A program made the position numbers and the translations under genes. Under the pieces are notes generated by a model. That model did not search any database. It saw only the letters and a list, made by a program, of their open reading frames with translations, and was not told where the DNA came from. DNA of 43,313 bases, from the NCBI GenBank assembly GCA_025934775.1, contig JAICWO010000025.1:1-43313 (forward strand), in the 5' to 3' direction. How positions within the stretch are numbered: the first letter of the stretch is position 1; every line of letters begins with the position of its first letter. Source of the stretch: Gemmatimonadaceae bacterium. GTDB taxonomy: Bacteria > Gemmatimonadota > Gemmatimonadetes > Gemmatimonadales > Gemmatimonadaceae. Positions 25,706-34,003 of the stretch are shown piece by piece.

Positions 25706-26146
25706 ATGCAGCGAATCGATGCGGTCGGCAAAGTCGGACTCGGAGTCCTGCGATACGGTATGGTCGCCCTCTTGCTGGCCTGGGGCGCGGCGAAGTTCAC
25801 GCCGATGGAAGCCAACGCGATCAAACCTCTCGTCGAGCACAGCCCGTTTCTGTCGTGGACGTACGCCGTGTTCGGCGCGCAGGGCGGGTCCGATCTGATC
25901 GGCATCTTCGAGGTCGGATTCGGACTGTTGATCGCAACGCGTCACTGGCTCCCGCGCATCTCCGGCGCCGCGAGCCTCGCCGCGAGCGGGATGTTCGTCG
26001 TTACACTGTCGTTCCTCGTCACCACGCCCGGCGTGTTCGCGCCATCCAGTCCGTGGGGCGGGTTCCTGATGAAGGACATCATGTTCCTCGGCGCCGCGCT
26101 GTTCACCGCTTCGGAGGCACTGAGCCATGCGCGCGACGAAGCGTGA
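25706..26146 (+). CDS. DUF417-family (YkgB/RclC-like) membrane protein
   Basis: 146 aa from the ATG at 25706, with GTGGAGG just upstream. Four membrane helices: GVLRYGMVALLLAWGAAKF, YAVFGAQGGSDLIGIFEVGFGLLI, AASGMFVVTLSFLVTTPG and FLMKDIMFLGAALFTASEAL. The signatures KFTPMEANAIKPLVEHSPFLSW and SFLVTTP…KDIMFLG are typical of DUF417. The E. coli relative RclC belongs to a reactive-chlorine response, so an oxidant-stress role is plausible but not shown. Overlaps the MFS gene by 20 bases, so translational coupling is likely. Confidence 0.88.
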   Translation: MQRIDAVGKVGLGVLRYGMVALLLAWGAAKFTPMEANAIKPLVEHSPFLSWTYAVFGAQGGSDLIGIFEVGFGLLIATRHWLPRISGAASLAASGMFVVTLSFLVTTPGVFAPSSPWGGFLMKDIMFLGAALFTASEALSHARDEA

Positions 26147-27638
26147 ATGGATCGGCCTCGCGATCATCGCGCTGCCGTGTCTGCTGTACTCGATGGATCT
26201 CACGGTGCTCAATCTCGCGGTTCCAAAATTGAGCGCCGAGTTGAAGCCGACGGGCGCGCAGCTCCTGTGGATCGTCGACATTTATGGATTCGTGCTCGCC
26301 GGGCTGCTCATCCCCATGGGCACCCTCGGCGATCGCATCGGCCGTCGCAAAGTGCTCCTGGCCGGCGCGGCGGCCTTCGGCATCGCATCCACGTTCGCCG
26401 CGTTCGCGAGCACCGCGCCGATGCTCATCGCGGCGCGCGCGGTGCTGGGCGTCGCGGGCGCGACGATCGCGCCGTCCACGCTCTCGCTAATCCGCAACAT
26501 GTTTCATGACGACAAGCAGCGGTCGGTCGCGATTGGCGTGTGGATCACGAGCTTCTCGCTCGGCGGCGCGATCGGTCCGCTCGTCGGCGGCGTGCTGCTC
26601 CAGCACTTCTGGCCCGGCTCCGTTTTTCTCGTCGGTGTGCCGGTGATGGTTCTGTTGCTCGTCACCGGGCCGATGTTCCTTCCTGAATACCGCAATCCGT
26701 CGACGAGACGGATCGATCTGACAAGCGTAGCGTTGTCATTCGCGGCGGTGCTGCTCGTCATCTACGGAGTCAAGCGGATCGCGAGCACGCCTGGAATCGC
26801 ACGCCCGATCGCGGCGATCGCGATTGGGCTCGCCTGCGCGGTCGTTTTCGTTCGCCGCCAGCGCCGCATCGCCGATCCGCTCATCGATCCGGCGCTCTTC
26901 GCCAACGCACGGTTCGTCAGCGCGCTCGCCGCCTACACGGTGGGCACCTTTCTCGGCTTTGGAATCTGGTTATTCACGGCTCAGTATCTCCAACTCGTGA
27001 AGGGGCTGTCTCCACTCGCCGCCGGCGTGGCGTCGCTTCCCGTCTTTGTCGGGTTCACGCTTGGATCGTTCATCGCGCCGCCGCTCGCGCGACGGTTCGG
27101 CGTGGAGCGATTGATGATTCTCGGATTCGTCGGCTCGGCGATCGGCTTCGGACTGCTCGGACTTGCGACGACCGACTCGCCGCTCGCGCTCATCGTCGCG
27201 GCGCTCGCGGTGTACTCGCTGTCGCTGTCACCGATCTTCGTGCTCGCGACGGACCTGATCGTGAGCAGCGCGCCGCCCGAACGCGCCGGCGCCGCGTCAG
27301 CGCTGTCGGAGACCGGCTCGGAGCTCGGCGGTGCGCTCGGCATCGCGCTGCTCGGGAGCATCGGCACCGCGGCGTACCGTCACGCGATGACCGCGCGCAT
27401 GCCGGCCGGCGTACCGTCGCAAATCGCGGACGGCGCGCGGAACACGCTCGGCGAAGCGATGCGGGACGTGAGCGGAATGCGCGGCACCGTCGCCGCGTCG
27501 CTGCATCATGTCGCGCAGGGCGCGTTTACCTCGTCGATGAACGTGACTGCGTGGACGTGCGTGATCGTCGCGCTCGCGATCGCCGCCGTGCTGGCGGCGA
27601 TCGCGCTGCGCCAGGTCACTTACACCCGGGCATCTTGA
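26127..27638 (+). CDS. MFS multidrug efflux transporter, DHA2 (EmrB/QacA/SmvA) type
   Basis: 503 aa with about 14 membrane helices, the DHA2 number. Early SMDLTVLNLAVPKL is motif D1; motif A is GTLGDRIGRRKVLL; motif C-like GGAIGPLVGG. The C-terminal half has LLGSIGTAAYRHAM and the final helix WTCVIVALAIAAVLAAIAL. Expected to export cationic or hydrophobic toxic compounds by proton antiport; the substrate is unknown. Downstream partner of the DUF417 gene. The last 23 coding bases overlap the end of the convergent secreted-protein gene. Confidence 0.9.
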   Translation: MRATKREWIGLAIIALPCLLYSMDLTVLNLAVPKLSAELKPTGAQLLWIVDIYGFVLAGLLIPMGTLGDRIGRRKVLLAGAAAFGIASTFAAFASTAPMLIAARAVLGVAGATIAPSTLSLIRNMFHDDKQRSVAIGVWITSFSLGGAIGPLVGGVLLQHFWPGSVFLVGVPVMVLLLVTGPMFLPEYRNPSTRRIDLTSVALSFAAVLLVIYGVKRIASTPGIARPIAAIAIGLACAVVFVRRQRRIADPLIDPALFANARFVSALAAYTVGTFLGFGIWLFTAQYLQLVKGLSPLAAGVASLPVFVGFTLGSFIAPPLARRFGVERLMILGFVGSAIGFGLLGLATTDSPLALIVAALAVYSLSLSPIFVLATDLIVSSAPPERAGAASALSETGSELGGALGIALLGSIGTAAYRHAMTARMPAGVPSQIADGARNTLGEAMRDVSGMRGTVAASLHHVAQGAFTSSMNVTAWTCVIVALAIAAVLAAIALRQVTYTRAS

Positions 27639-29493
27639 ACGCGCCGATCTTCGTCGAGTAGCTCGTCGCATCCTTCTTGAAGTAGTCGCCGACGTACCAG
27701 ACGGTGCAGTCGTCGCTCGGGTCGAGCGTGGCCGTCGTGTAATCCTGCCAGCGCAGCGTATTCGTCTGCGCGGCTTCGCCCTCGGCGAGAATCGTTTCGG
27801 CGAACGTGAGCTGGCCGAGTGGATCGTTCGGCTGACGGCCGGTGAAGCGCTGGCCCGCGAAGTGGGTCGGGCCGCCGTACGAGTAGCCCATGCCGATGTT
27901 GCCGAATTTGTCGATCGTTCCGCTCGCCATCCAGCGATACTGCCCGTCGCCCAGATACGTGCCCTGCTGATAGAGCGAGACGTTACGAGTTTTCTTATCG
28001 ACGCGGAACTCGTACCAGCGCACGCCGCCTCCGCCCTCCGCCGTGGCGATCGAGTGCGTGGCGAGGATCGACTCGTGACCGTTGACTCGGCGGTAGACGA
28101 GTCGCTGCATGATCTTGTCGCCTTGCGAGTCGAGGCCGCGATCGGTTCCCGGCTGCGGCACGCAGTTGGTGAGCTGTCCGCCGCAGAGGTAGGAGTATGG
28201 CGCGACCTTGATCGTCGTCGGCCCGTCGATCTTGGTCTTGGATGGATCCTTCCAGTCGACGTGGAACTGCCAGACGTTCACGACGCTGTCCGCGAGCAGC
28301 GTATCGAGCTGACGGCCGCCACCGGCGATCATGATGTTTGGCGCGCCTTTCGGCGGCAGCTCCTTCCCATCGATGTCCGCGTTGTTGAAGAAATTCACAT
28401 TCTCGACGATGATGCACTGCTCGGTCGCCGGCTTCCCGGCGAGCATCGCTTGCCGGTCGGCGACGCACGCGTGCTTCTGCGTCGCGACGGTCGGCGAGAT
28501 GCGGTTGTCGCTCGTGCTCGTCGGGATGTAGTACCCGTCGGGCCAGATCGCCGGTCGCGGATAATCCGGGAAGTACGGACGCAGGAACTCGTAGCGATAG
28601 TATGAGCCGAGTGGATCGGAGGACGTGCTCTCGGCGTAGCACATCGAGTACGGGCCCTGTGGTCCTTGCGCCGCGCCGCGGCCGCGGCCGCGCCCACGAT
28701 TGGCGCGCCCTGTCGTATCACCCGGCGCCGGTAGAGGCGGCGGCGGTGGAACGAACATCTGCTCAGCTTTGCCCGGCTGGCCCGCGACGCCGGGCACGCT
28801 GACGCGCGCGCCGTCCGCTGGACCGAACGGCGTCGGTTGATCGGGACGGACCGGCCCGCGCGAGAAGAGCGGCAGCACGATGAGCCAGCGATCCGCGAGC
28901 TGATCGTAGCGCACGACGGCGTCGCCGCTGTTTCGCGCCTCGCAGTTGCCGGTGAAGTTCTTGAAGACGTTGTTGGATGGCACTGGGCCAAAGAGCACCT
29001 TGCCCGTAGTGTCGAACAGCTTGCCCTTCTTCGTGAACACCGCGATCCCGCGGCCGTTCACAATTTGCACAATGTGATTCGGCCCCACCGCGAGCGAGTT
29101 GTCCGATGGATTGCCGCCGCGGCCGGAGCCGTTCGGTCCCTCGAAGCCGACACCTTCGCCGTCGAAGCTGACGGCGAGCCGAGCGGCGGGTTTGGTGCCG
29201 GGCGTCATCTGCTCGACGCCCGCGCTGGCGGGCGATACGCCGGGCTCGGTCGCAGCCTGGATTAGATTTTGCTCATCGGCCCCATCGGGATCCTGCGAAC
29301 CGGCGGCATCGTCGCGTGGCGGCGACAGCGTGGACAGCGGCGCGGACACGTCGGCCGCGACGGCGGCGTTGCTCGTGACAGGGCCAAAGGTTGGCGCGAG
29401 CGGCTGACGCGCCGGTCCGGCCCGATGGGCGCAGGCGCCGGCCACCACGAACGCGGCGGTGGCGACGGCGGCGGATATTCTCACGGTTGACAT
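27616..29493 (-). CDS. Large secreted protein of unknown function
   Basis: 625 aa. N-terminal signal peptide (ISAAVATAAFVVAGACAH), possibly lipid-modified at Cys21. Then a low-complexity stretch to about residue 110, followed by a β-rich body with repeated short motifs: GNPSDNSLAVGPNHIVQIVNGRGIAVF, SGDAVVRYDQLADRWLI, DPLGSYYRYEF, DYPRPAIWPDGYYI, GGVRWYEFRVD. The spacing of these blocks suggests a β-propeller-like fold. An insertion at about 245-285 is Pro- then Gly/Arg-rich (PPPPPLPAPGD, RGRGRGRGAA). No catalytic motif recognised. Convergent with the MFS gene, with a 23-base overlap of 3' ends. Confidence 0.75.
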   Translation of the reverse strand: MSTVRISAAVATAAFVVAGACAHRAGPARQPLAPTFGPVTSNAAVAADVSAPLSTLSPPRDDAAGSQDPDGADEQNLIQAATEPGVSPASAGVEQMTPGTKPAARLAVSFDGEGVGFEGPNGSGRGGNPSDNSLAVGPNHIVQIVNGRGIAVFTKKGKLFDTTGKVLFGPVPSNNVFKNFTGNCEARNSGDAVVRYDQLADRWLIVLPLFSRGPVRPDQPTPFGPADGARVSVPGVAGQPGKAEQMFVPPPPPLPAPGDTTGRANRGRGRGRGAAQGPQGPYSMCYAESTSSDPLGSYYRYEFLRPYFPDYPRPAIWPDGYYIPTSTSDNRISPTVATQKHACVADRQAMLAGKPATEQCIIVENVNFFNNADIDGKELPPKGAPNIMIAGGGRQLDTLLADSVVNVWQFHVDWKDPSKTKIDGPTTIKVAPYSYLCGGQLTNCVPQPGTDRGLDSQGDKIMQRLVYRRVNGHESILATHSIATAEGGGGVRWYEFRVDKKTRNVSLYQQGTYLGDGQYRWMASGTIDKFGNIGMGYSYGGPTHFAGQRFTGRQPNDPLGQLTFAETILAEGEAAQTNTLRWQDYTTATLDPSDDCTVWYVGDYFKKDATSYSTKIGAFKMPGCK

Positions 29494-29569
29494 GATATTA
29501 GTATGATCATTCTTGAATGCGAATGCACGGCAGCAGGTGCCGTGGATCGATCACGGACACGCCTAATAA

Positions 29570-29609
29570 GAGCGCCGGGCGAAGCCCTGCGCAATTCAGG
29601 GCAGCGCTC
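29570..29609. terminator. Nested hairpin after the ankyrin gene
   Basis: Inner perfect arms GCCCTG/CAGGGC (29584-29589, 29597-29602) and outer arms GAGCGC/GCGCTC (29570-29575, 29604-29609), 20 bases past the minus-strand stop, followed on the minus strand by TTATTAGGC. Probably a terminator of the ankyrin gene; the TTAGGC tail also makes it a weak attC-like candidate. The rest of 29494-29629 holds one more 6-bp-arm hairpin (29526-29544) and no gene. Confidence 0.45.
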
Positions 29610-29629
29610 GCGACCAACGGCGCCACGAT

Positions 29630-30901
29630 TCAGAGATGCCCGCCGCGCTCCTCGATCACCCGCAGCGACTCGCGGCTGACGAAAATCTTCGCGTCGTACC
29701 GCTCGCCCCAGCCGAGCGGCGTCACGCCGCGATACTCGCGCAGCGGTCCGCCGCCGTGTCCTTCCTCGAGGCGCGCGCGAAGCGACGCGCGCACGTTCGG
29801 ATCGGCGCCGCGATCGAGCAGGAGCCGCGTGAACGCCGCGTCGTCCGCGCGGCCCTTGCCGTAGTTGACCCAGAAGTTGTGCTGCGACACCACCGTCGAA
29901 CACAACGCGGTGTAGCCGCCGAATCCGTCGTCGTCGACCGCCGAGCGTACGTCGGGATCCATGCCGCGGTCGAGCAGCCACGCGGCGATCGCCAACTCGT
30001 CGAAGTACGCGGCGATGTGCAGGAGCGTGGTCCCGTGCACCGGCGTGCCTTGCGCGGTGTACGGGTCGCGCGAGCACGCCGGCGCCATGGGATAGATCTC
30101 CTTAACGTCGAATGTGCGCGTGAGAAGATCCGGGTCGCGCTCGAGATGTGCCTCGAGCAGATCCATGCGCCCGCAATGCAGCGCCATCATTGGCGTGTCC
30201 GGCAGCTCGAGCCCGTGCTCGACGTACATCTCGAGAATGCGATGCTTGGCGTCAGGCTTCCGCGAATCGGTGCCGAGCAAGTGCTCCATCGTGTTCGCGC
30301 CCACGCCGTGCGCACCGTCGATGCGAAGGCCGAGCGCAAGCAGCGCGGCGGTGCCGGCCACGTTCAAGGTGTACGCGGGACCGGCGAGCGCGCTGGCGTC
30401 GATCGGCGGCCGGCCGGCCATGTCGTAGATCATGTTGAGCGTATCGGTCTTGCCGTGCAGCGCCGCCCGGCCCGCGGCGGACAGGAGATCGGTCGCGCCA
30501 CGCTCGTGCAGCATTCGGATGATCTCGTCGCGGCCAAGGTTCGCCGCGTACGTCAACGGCGGGCCCCAATTGCTCCCGGAGCGAATGAGCACATGCTCAT
30601 GAATCAACGCCGGATTGGCCGTGACGAGTGCGTGCACCGTGTCGCGATCGTCGCGCCAGATGGCATCGGCGAGCCGCACGGCGTGGACCAGCCGCGTCCA
30701 GCTCGACGCCTCATAGCTGCGCGCGAGTACGAGCTGCGCGTCGGCGAGCTTGGCGGTCGCGGGGTCGATCGATTCCGGATGCCGCTCGCGCAATTCGGCG
30801 ATCGCATCGGGATCGCCGGCGCGGATCGCGCGAAGCAGCTCCTTCGCCTGGCGATGGAGCTGCTCGAGGTCAGGATGGACGGGCAAGCGACGGACGGGCA
30901 T
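29630..30901 (-). CDS. Ankyrin-repeat protein
   Basis: 423 aa from the ATG at 30901, set by a perfect AGGAGG seven bases upstream. No signal peptide or membrane helix. Recognisable ankyrin units: GPPLTYAANLGRDEIIRMLHERGA, TPMMALHCGRMDLLEAHLERDPDLL, GTTLLHIAAYFDELAIAAWLLDRGMDPDVRS, FTRLLLDRGADPNVRASL, with degenerate repeats between. The N-terminal ~110 residues (DLEQLHRQAKELLRAIRAGDPDAIAELRERHP) resemble the leader often seen on ankyrin proteins of soil bacteria. Likely a protein-interaction scaffold. Confidence 0.85.
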   Translation of the reverse strand: MPVRRLPVHPDLEQLHRQAKELLRAIRAGDPDAIAELRERHPESIDPATAKLADAQLVLARSYEASSWTRLVHAVRLADAIWRDDRDTVHALVTANPALIHEHVLIRSGSNWGPPLTYAANLGRDEIIRMLHERGATDLLSAAGRAALHGKTDTLNMIYDMAGRPPIDASALAGPAYTLNVAGTAALLALGLRIDGAHGVGANTMEHLLGTDSRKPDAKHRILEMYVEHGLELPDTPMMALHCGRMDLLEAHLERDPDLLTRTFDVKEIYPMAPACSRDPYTAQGTPVHGTTLLHIAAYFDELAIAAWLLDRGMDPDVRSAVDDDGFGGYTALCSTVVSQHNFWVNYGKGRADDAAFTRLLLDRGADPNVRASLRARLEEGHGGGPLREYRGVTPLGWGERYDAKIFVSRESLRVIEERGGHL

Positions 30902-31076
30902 GACGAGCCTCCTTGATGGAGCCCGTGGTCCGCTGGCGTCGGGCAAAGGAGGTTCGGTATGACGTCCGAACGACTCGCGACTACTCAGGTGGACTCGGTC
31001 CTGTCCGCGGACGGGAGGCGCCCTGCACGCCCGTCCTCAAGATAGCGCACAGGCCTACCACCGAAAACCGCTCGAA
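30902..31076. other. Intergenic region between ankyrin and DHFR-like genes
   Basis: 175 bases. Apart from the ankyrin ribosome-binding site at its left end I see no gene or clear structure. Confidence 0.4.
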
Positions 31077-31721
31077 TCATCCACGCTTTGTCAGCACGAA
31101 GTGCGTTGCAGCGGCGGTCGGCACATGACTCGTGCACTCGTATCCCAGCGCCTTGAGATCGAGACCGTAGAAGAGATGCTCGCCGGACCCGAGCAGTACC
31201 GGCGCGATGGCGACGTGCAGCTCGTCGAGCAGTCGCGCCTCGAGGTACTGCCGGATCGTCGACACGCCGCCGCCGATCTGCACGTCCTTTCCCTCGGCCG
31301 CCGCCGTCGCGCGTTCGTACGCGTCGCGGATACCGCCGGTGACGAAATGAAAGACCGTGCCGCCTTCCATCTCGATCGGCGCGCGCGCGTGATGCGTCAG
31401 CACGAACACCGGGCCGTGGTATGGCGGGTTCTTCCCCCACCAGCCGCGCCAGGATTCGTCGGGCCACGGACCGCGAACGGGGCCGAACATGTTGCGTCCC
31501 ATGATGTACGCACCGACGCCTTGTCCAGCACGAGCCGCCATGTCGTCATCGACCCCCGTCGTGCCGGTCTTGCCATTCATGCTCTGGAATGTCTGCGTGG
31601 GAAAGAACCATTCGTGCAGCGCCATCCCGCCGACGCCGAGTGGATTCTCGCGGGCCTGGTGGGGCCCGGCGCCGAAGCCGTCGAGCGAGATCGTGAAGTT
31701 GTGCGCGCGTACGCGGGTCAT
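31077..31721 (-). CDS. Dihydrofolate-reductase/RibD-C-like reductase
   Basis: 214 aa from the ATG at 31721 (MTRVRAHNFTISLDGFGAG), with CGGAG seven bases upstream. The RibD C-terminal/DHFR-like fold is indicated by the TISLDGFGAG start, YIMGRNMFGPVRGPW, VFVLTHHARAP, VQIGGGVSTIRQYLEARLLDELHVAIAPVLLGSGEHLF. An NADPH-dependent reductase; the substrate is unlikely to be dihydrofolate and is unknown. The promoter region contains an 11-base-spaced direct repeat (31745-31763). Confidence 0.87.
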   Translation of the reverse strand: MTRVRAHNFTISLDGFGAGPHQARENPLGVGGMALHEWFFPTQTFQSMNGKTGTTGVDDDMAARAGQGVGAYIMGRNMFGPVRGPWPDESWRGWWGKNPPYHGPVFVLTHHARAPIEMEGGTVFHFVTGGIRDAYERATAAAEGKDVQIGGGVSTIRQYLEARLLDELHVAIAPVLLGSGEHLFYGLDLKALGYECTSHVPTAAATHFVLTKRG

Positions 31722-31744
31722 GGTGTGCTCCGAAGGTTGCAATG

Positions 31745-31763
31745 ATACTCTAATAATACTCTA
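31745..31763. promoter_or_regulatory. Direct repeat in the DHFR-like gene promoter
   Basis: ATACTCTA at 31745-31752 and 31756-31763, exactly one helical turn apart, within an AT-rich stretch 24 bases upstream of the reductase start. Likely a regulator site or promoter. Confidence 0.4.
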
Positions 31764-31804
31764 CTAATCGCGCCTTCCAGCGTCGGCGTGAACGCGTGCT
31801 AGCC

Positions 31805-32515
31805 TCACCGCGGCTTCGTCCCCGCGACAAAGATCCATCCGCGCCCGGCGTCCTCGTCGACCTCGATGCCGGTGAACCCCGCGTCCGCGAACATCGCCCT
31901 GTGCTGATCGATATCGAGCACCGCCATCGACGTCCACCGCGCCAGCCGGTCGGCGTACTTGGCGTGCCGGCCGCCGTTGTAGAATTCCGCGATCACCGCC
32001 ATGCGGCCGCCTGGCTTCAGCACGCGGAACACCTCGCGCATTCCGCCGCTGAGATCCTGCCACCAGAAATGCGTCTCGACAGCGGTGACGAGATCGAACG
32101 TGCCGTCGGCGAACGGCAGCTCCGAGACCGACGCCTCCTGAATCTTCACGCGGCCGGCGTCGATGAGCTGCCGATTGACCTTGCGCGCCGTCGCGACGCT
32201 CGCGGCCGAGTAGTCAATACCATATACATGGCCGCTCGACGCGAGATCGGCGAGCTTGGCCACCGTCCTCCCGCCGCCGCACCCCGCGTCGAGAATCGTA
32301 TCGTCCGATCCAATCGAGAGATGCTCGAGCCCCCAATCCGTCAACTTGGAGTGGCGCCGATTCATCGACCAGAGCGTGAACCGGCCGCGCCAACCCGATG
32401 GCCGTTGGCACTGACTCAGCACCTTCTTGGGCTGCGCGCCTCGGCGCGTGACGATGATGGGCATGTGTGGCCGTTGAGGATCGGTGCGCGGCTGTCGAGC
32501 CGCGACGGGATACAT
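31805..32515 (-). CDS. Class I SAM-dependent methyltransferase
   Basis: 236 aa from the ATG at 32515; a second ATG (residue 18, MPIIVTRRG) is possible and neither has a strong ribosome-binding site. Motif I is TILDAGCGGGRTVAKLA, post-I acidic residue in VYGIDYSAASVATARK, then ELPFADGTFDLVTAVETHFWW and VFRVLKPGGRMAVIAEF. UbiE-like small-molecule or lipid methyltransferase; substrate unknown. Confidence 0.87.
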   Translation of the reverse strand: MYPVAARQPRTDPQRPHMPIIVTRRGAQPKKVLSQCQRPSGWRGRFTLWSMNRRHSKLTDWGLEHLSIGSDDTILDAGCGGGRTVAKLADLASSGHVYGIDYSAASVATARKVNRQLIDAGRVKIQEASVSELPFADGTFDLVTAVETHFWWQDLSGGMREVFRVLKPGGRMAVIAEFYNGGRHAKYADRLARWTSMAVLDIDQHRAMFADAGFTGIEVDEDAGRGWIFVAGTKPR

Positions 32516-32559
32516 AGGAACACCTACGCAGTCGGTATGATCATCGCTCCCTTTCTAAA

Positions 32560-32724
32560 TCATACTCGGCAGGAGAATTGATGACCTGCGATCGAGAGCG
32601 CGGTGGTGACGAGCATCGCGATCTCGACGCGCTGATCGACCAAGCCGGTGAGGCGCCCGAATGCAATCGCTGTGTCGAGCGATTCAACGACGATGCCGAC
32701 GATGTCCATGCGCTTCACAGTCAC
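32560..32724 (-). pseudogene. Remnant of a VOC/glyoxalase-superfamily gene
   Basis: Read on the minus strand, the start gives VTVKRMDIVGIVVESLDTA followed by IAF, the usual first β-strand and helix of small VOC proteins. It jumps straight to GRLTGLVDQRVEIAML, which in intact relatives comes some 25 residues later, and then loses similarity before a stop. The pattern fits an internal in-frame deletion plus a damaged C-terminus. Only about 50 codons remain of a normal 120-130. Confidence 0.5.
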
Positions 32725-32769
32725 ATCGCTCGGCGCCGTCCCAGCGGCATGGCGGGAACTGCGGTCGGC

Positions 32770-32949
32770 TCACCGCGGACGCCGGCGTGGCCGCGCGACG
32801 AGCTCGCCACCGCAATTCGGACACGTGTTCTGCATGGCGGCGGCGCACGTCACGCAGAACGTGCATTCGTAACTGCAAATGCGCGCCGGGTCATCGATGG
32901 CGAGTGGAGCGTGACACTTCTCACACTGGGAACGCATCTCGAGGGGCAT
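32770..32949 (-). CDS. DUF1272 small Cys-rich protein
   Basis: 59 aa from the ATG at 32949, with AGGAGAT as ribosome-binding site. Starts MPLEMRSQCEKCHAPLA; Cys pairs follow the DUF1272 pattern: C-x2-C, then CSYECTFCVTCAAAM, then CPNCGGEL, and a basic Arg/Pro tail. Seven or more cysteines imply one or two bound zinc ions. Function unknown. It starts 14 bases after the stop of the upstream lipoprotein gene, so the two may be cotranscribed. Confidence 0.88.
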   Translation of the reverse strand: MPLEMRSQCEKCHAPLAIDDPARICSYECTFCVTCAAAMQNTCPNCGGELVARPRRRPR

Positions 32950-32963
32950 GGACGATCTCCTTC

Positions 32964-33458
32964 TTAGCGACGCAGTAGCGAAGACTTCGATGCTCGAGCG
33001 CCCTGCTCGGCGCAACTGGCAGCGCGGGCAACAACCCGTGCCCGCGGTACGGGCTTCGTCGGGATCGGATGATCGTCCGACTCGGCCACCGCCTCTCCTG
33101 CCAAGTTCGCGCCGTGCTGGATGAGCATGACTCGGGTGACGCTGAAGCCGTTGCTCCACAGCAGCGAGATGGAATCCCCGGAACCCCGCCATCTCGGCGT
33201 CTCCGGAAAACTCCGGGCGTACGGGTACGCAATGTTTGGCTCGAGGTGTCGGCCGTGCGTCGGCCACGAAGTCGTGTCGAGCCGAATTTGAGTCGGGAGC
33301 CGGTGATAACGCTCATTGCTGCCGAGTACGGGGCGCCAGGGGCCGATCTCGAGCTGGTAGCAGCGCGGCACCAGTCGCCGAATCTGTGCGTCACTCCGGC
33401 AGGCGACGCCGAACGCGCCGACGGCGGCGATAGCAAGACTCGTTGCCAGTTTACTCAC
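32964..33458 (-). CDS. Small secreted lipoprotein of unknown function
   Basis: 164 aa from the GTG at 33458, which has GAAGAG eight bases upstream; another in-frame GTG is at 33467. Signal peptide VSKLATSLAIAAVGAFGVAC with a lipobox. The body, RCYQLEIGPWRPVLGSNERYH, then QIRLDTTSW, EPNIAYPYARSF and GDSISLLWSNGFSVTRVML, matches a lipoprotein type I associate with Gemmatimonadota; no biochemical role known. It begins about 70 bases after the attC-like end at 33526-33620, so it may be the first cassette gene on this side or the chromosomal neighbour. Confidence 0.7.
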   Translation of the reverse strand: MSKLATSLAIAAVGAFGVACRSDAQIRRLVPRCYQLEIGPWRPVLGSNERYHRLPTQIRLDTTSWPTHGRHLEPNIAYPYARSFPETPRWRGSGDSISLLWSNGFSVTRVMLIQHGANLAGEAVAESDDHPIPTKPVPRARVVARAASCAEQGARASKSSLLRR

Positions 33459-33525
33459 GCATGACACTCTTCAGTTGATTACGAAAATCGTCATATGCGT
33501 GATTCCCGACAAATGCCGTCGCGCC

Positions 33526-33620
33526 GACGAACGCCAGACTCCGCGCGCGGCGGCCCTATAAGAGTGCTCACGCGATAAGCACCGTCAATCACGCCCTCGA
33601 TAGCCGCGACGGTCGTCAGA
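33526..33620 (-). repeat. attC-like recombination site (site A) with dyad core
   Basis: Runs on the minus strand from the stop of the gene at 33616 to a GTTCGTC R'-like end (33532-33526), preceded by GAGTCTGGC. The centre, 33557-33588, is the 32-bp core shared with 41590-41621, 41931-41962 and 35506-35538: TTGACGGTGCTTATCGCG, then TGAGCACTCTTATA on the minus strand. The outer arms are the weakest of the well-placed sites. Confidence 0.5.
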
Positions 33621-33897
33621 TGAGTCGATCGCGGATGATCGCGTACAGCAACCCGATGCCGGTCGCGGCCGCACTCGTCAGCGAGAGGGCGCGGAGGAAC
33701 AGCCGCCAACGTGTCGGGACATTGAGCCGGGCGACGGTGCCGGCGGCGACCATGAGTAGCAGCGTCCACCAGAACCAATCCATCCGGTGTCCCCGGAACG
33801 CCCATGCGAGTGTCGTCGCGAACAGGGCAACGGTGATGCACAAGGAAAACCATGCCGCCCCGGTGGCCGGCTGCGTCGGAACGCGCGTCGCTGACAT
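33616..33897 (-). CDS. Small membrane protein (cassette gene)
   Basis: 93 aa from the ATG at 33897 with GAGGGCG just upstream. Three hydrophobic helices: AAWFSLCITVALFATTLAWAF, WFWWTLLLMVAAGTVARL, LRALSLTSAAATGIGLLYAII. The same frame is open upstream through a Cys-rich stretch (ECEYCSVACPAHAEQVAERV) with no usable start codon; if real, that would be a zinc-binding N-terminus. Lies with the next gene between attC-like sites E and A. Function unknown. Confidence 0.6.
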   Translation of the reverse strand: MSATRVPTQPATGAAWFSLCITVALFATTLAWAFRGHRMDWFWWTLLLMVAAGTVARLNVPTRWRLFLRALSLTSAAATGIGLLYAIIRDRLI

Positions 33898-34003
33898 TCG
33901 CCCTCGTGTGGATGCGCCTGCGCCTGAGTCAAGCCGAGCGACGACACGCTCGGCGACCTGCTCTGCGTGCGCCGGGCACGCAACACTGCAGTACTCGCAT
34001 TCG

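Noticed and set aside
29636-30916. 426-codon plus-strand frame opposite the ankyrin gene
   Set aside because: Arg/Val/His-rich shadow; the ankyrin repeats on the minus strand are convincing.
32578-32967. Plus-strand frame with a good ribosome-binding site (GGAG before the ATG at 32581)
   Set aside because: Its second half is antisense to the clear DUF1272 gene and its first half is antisense to the VOC remnant; the product has no recognisable character.
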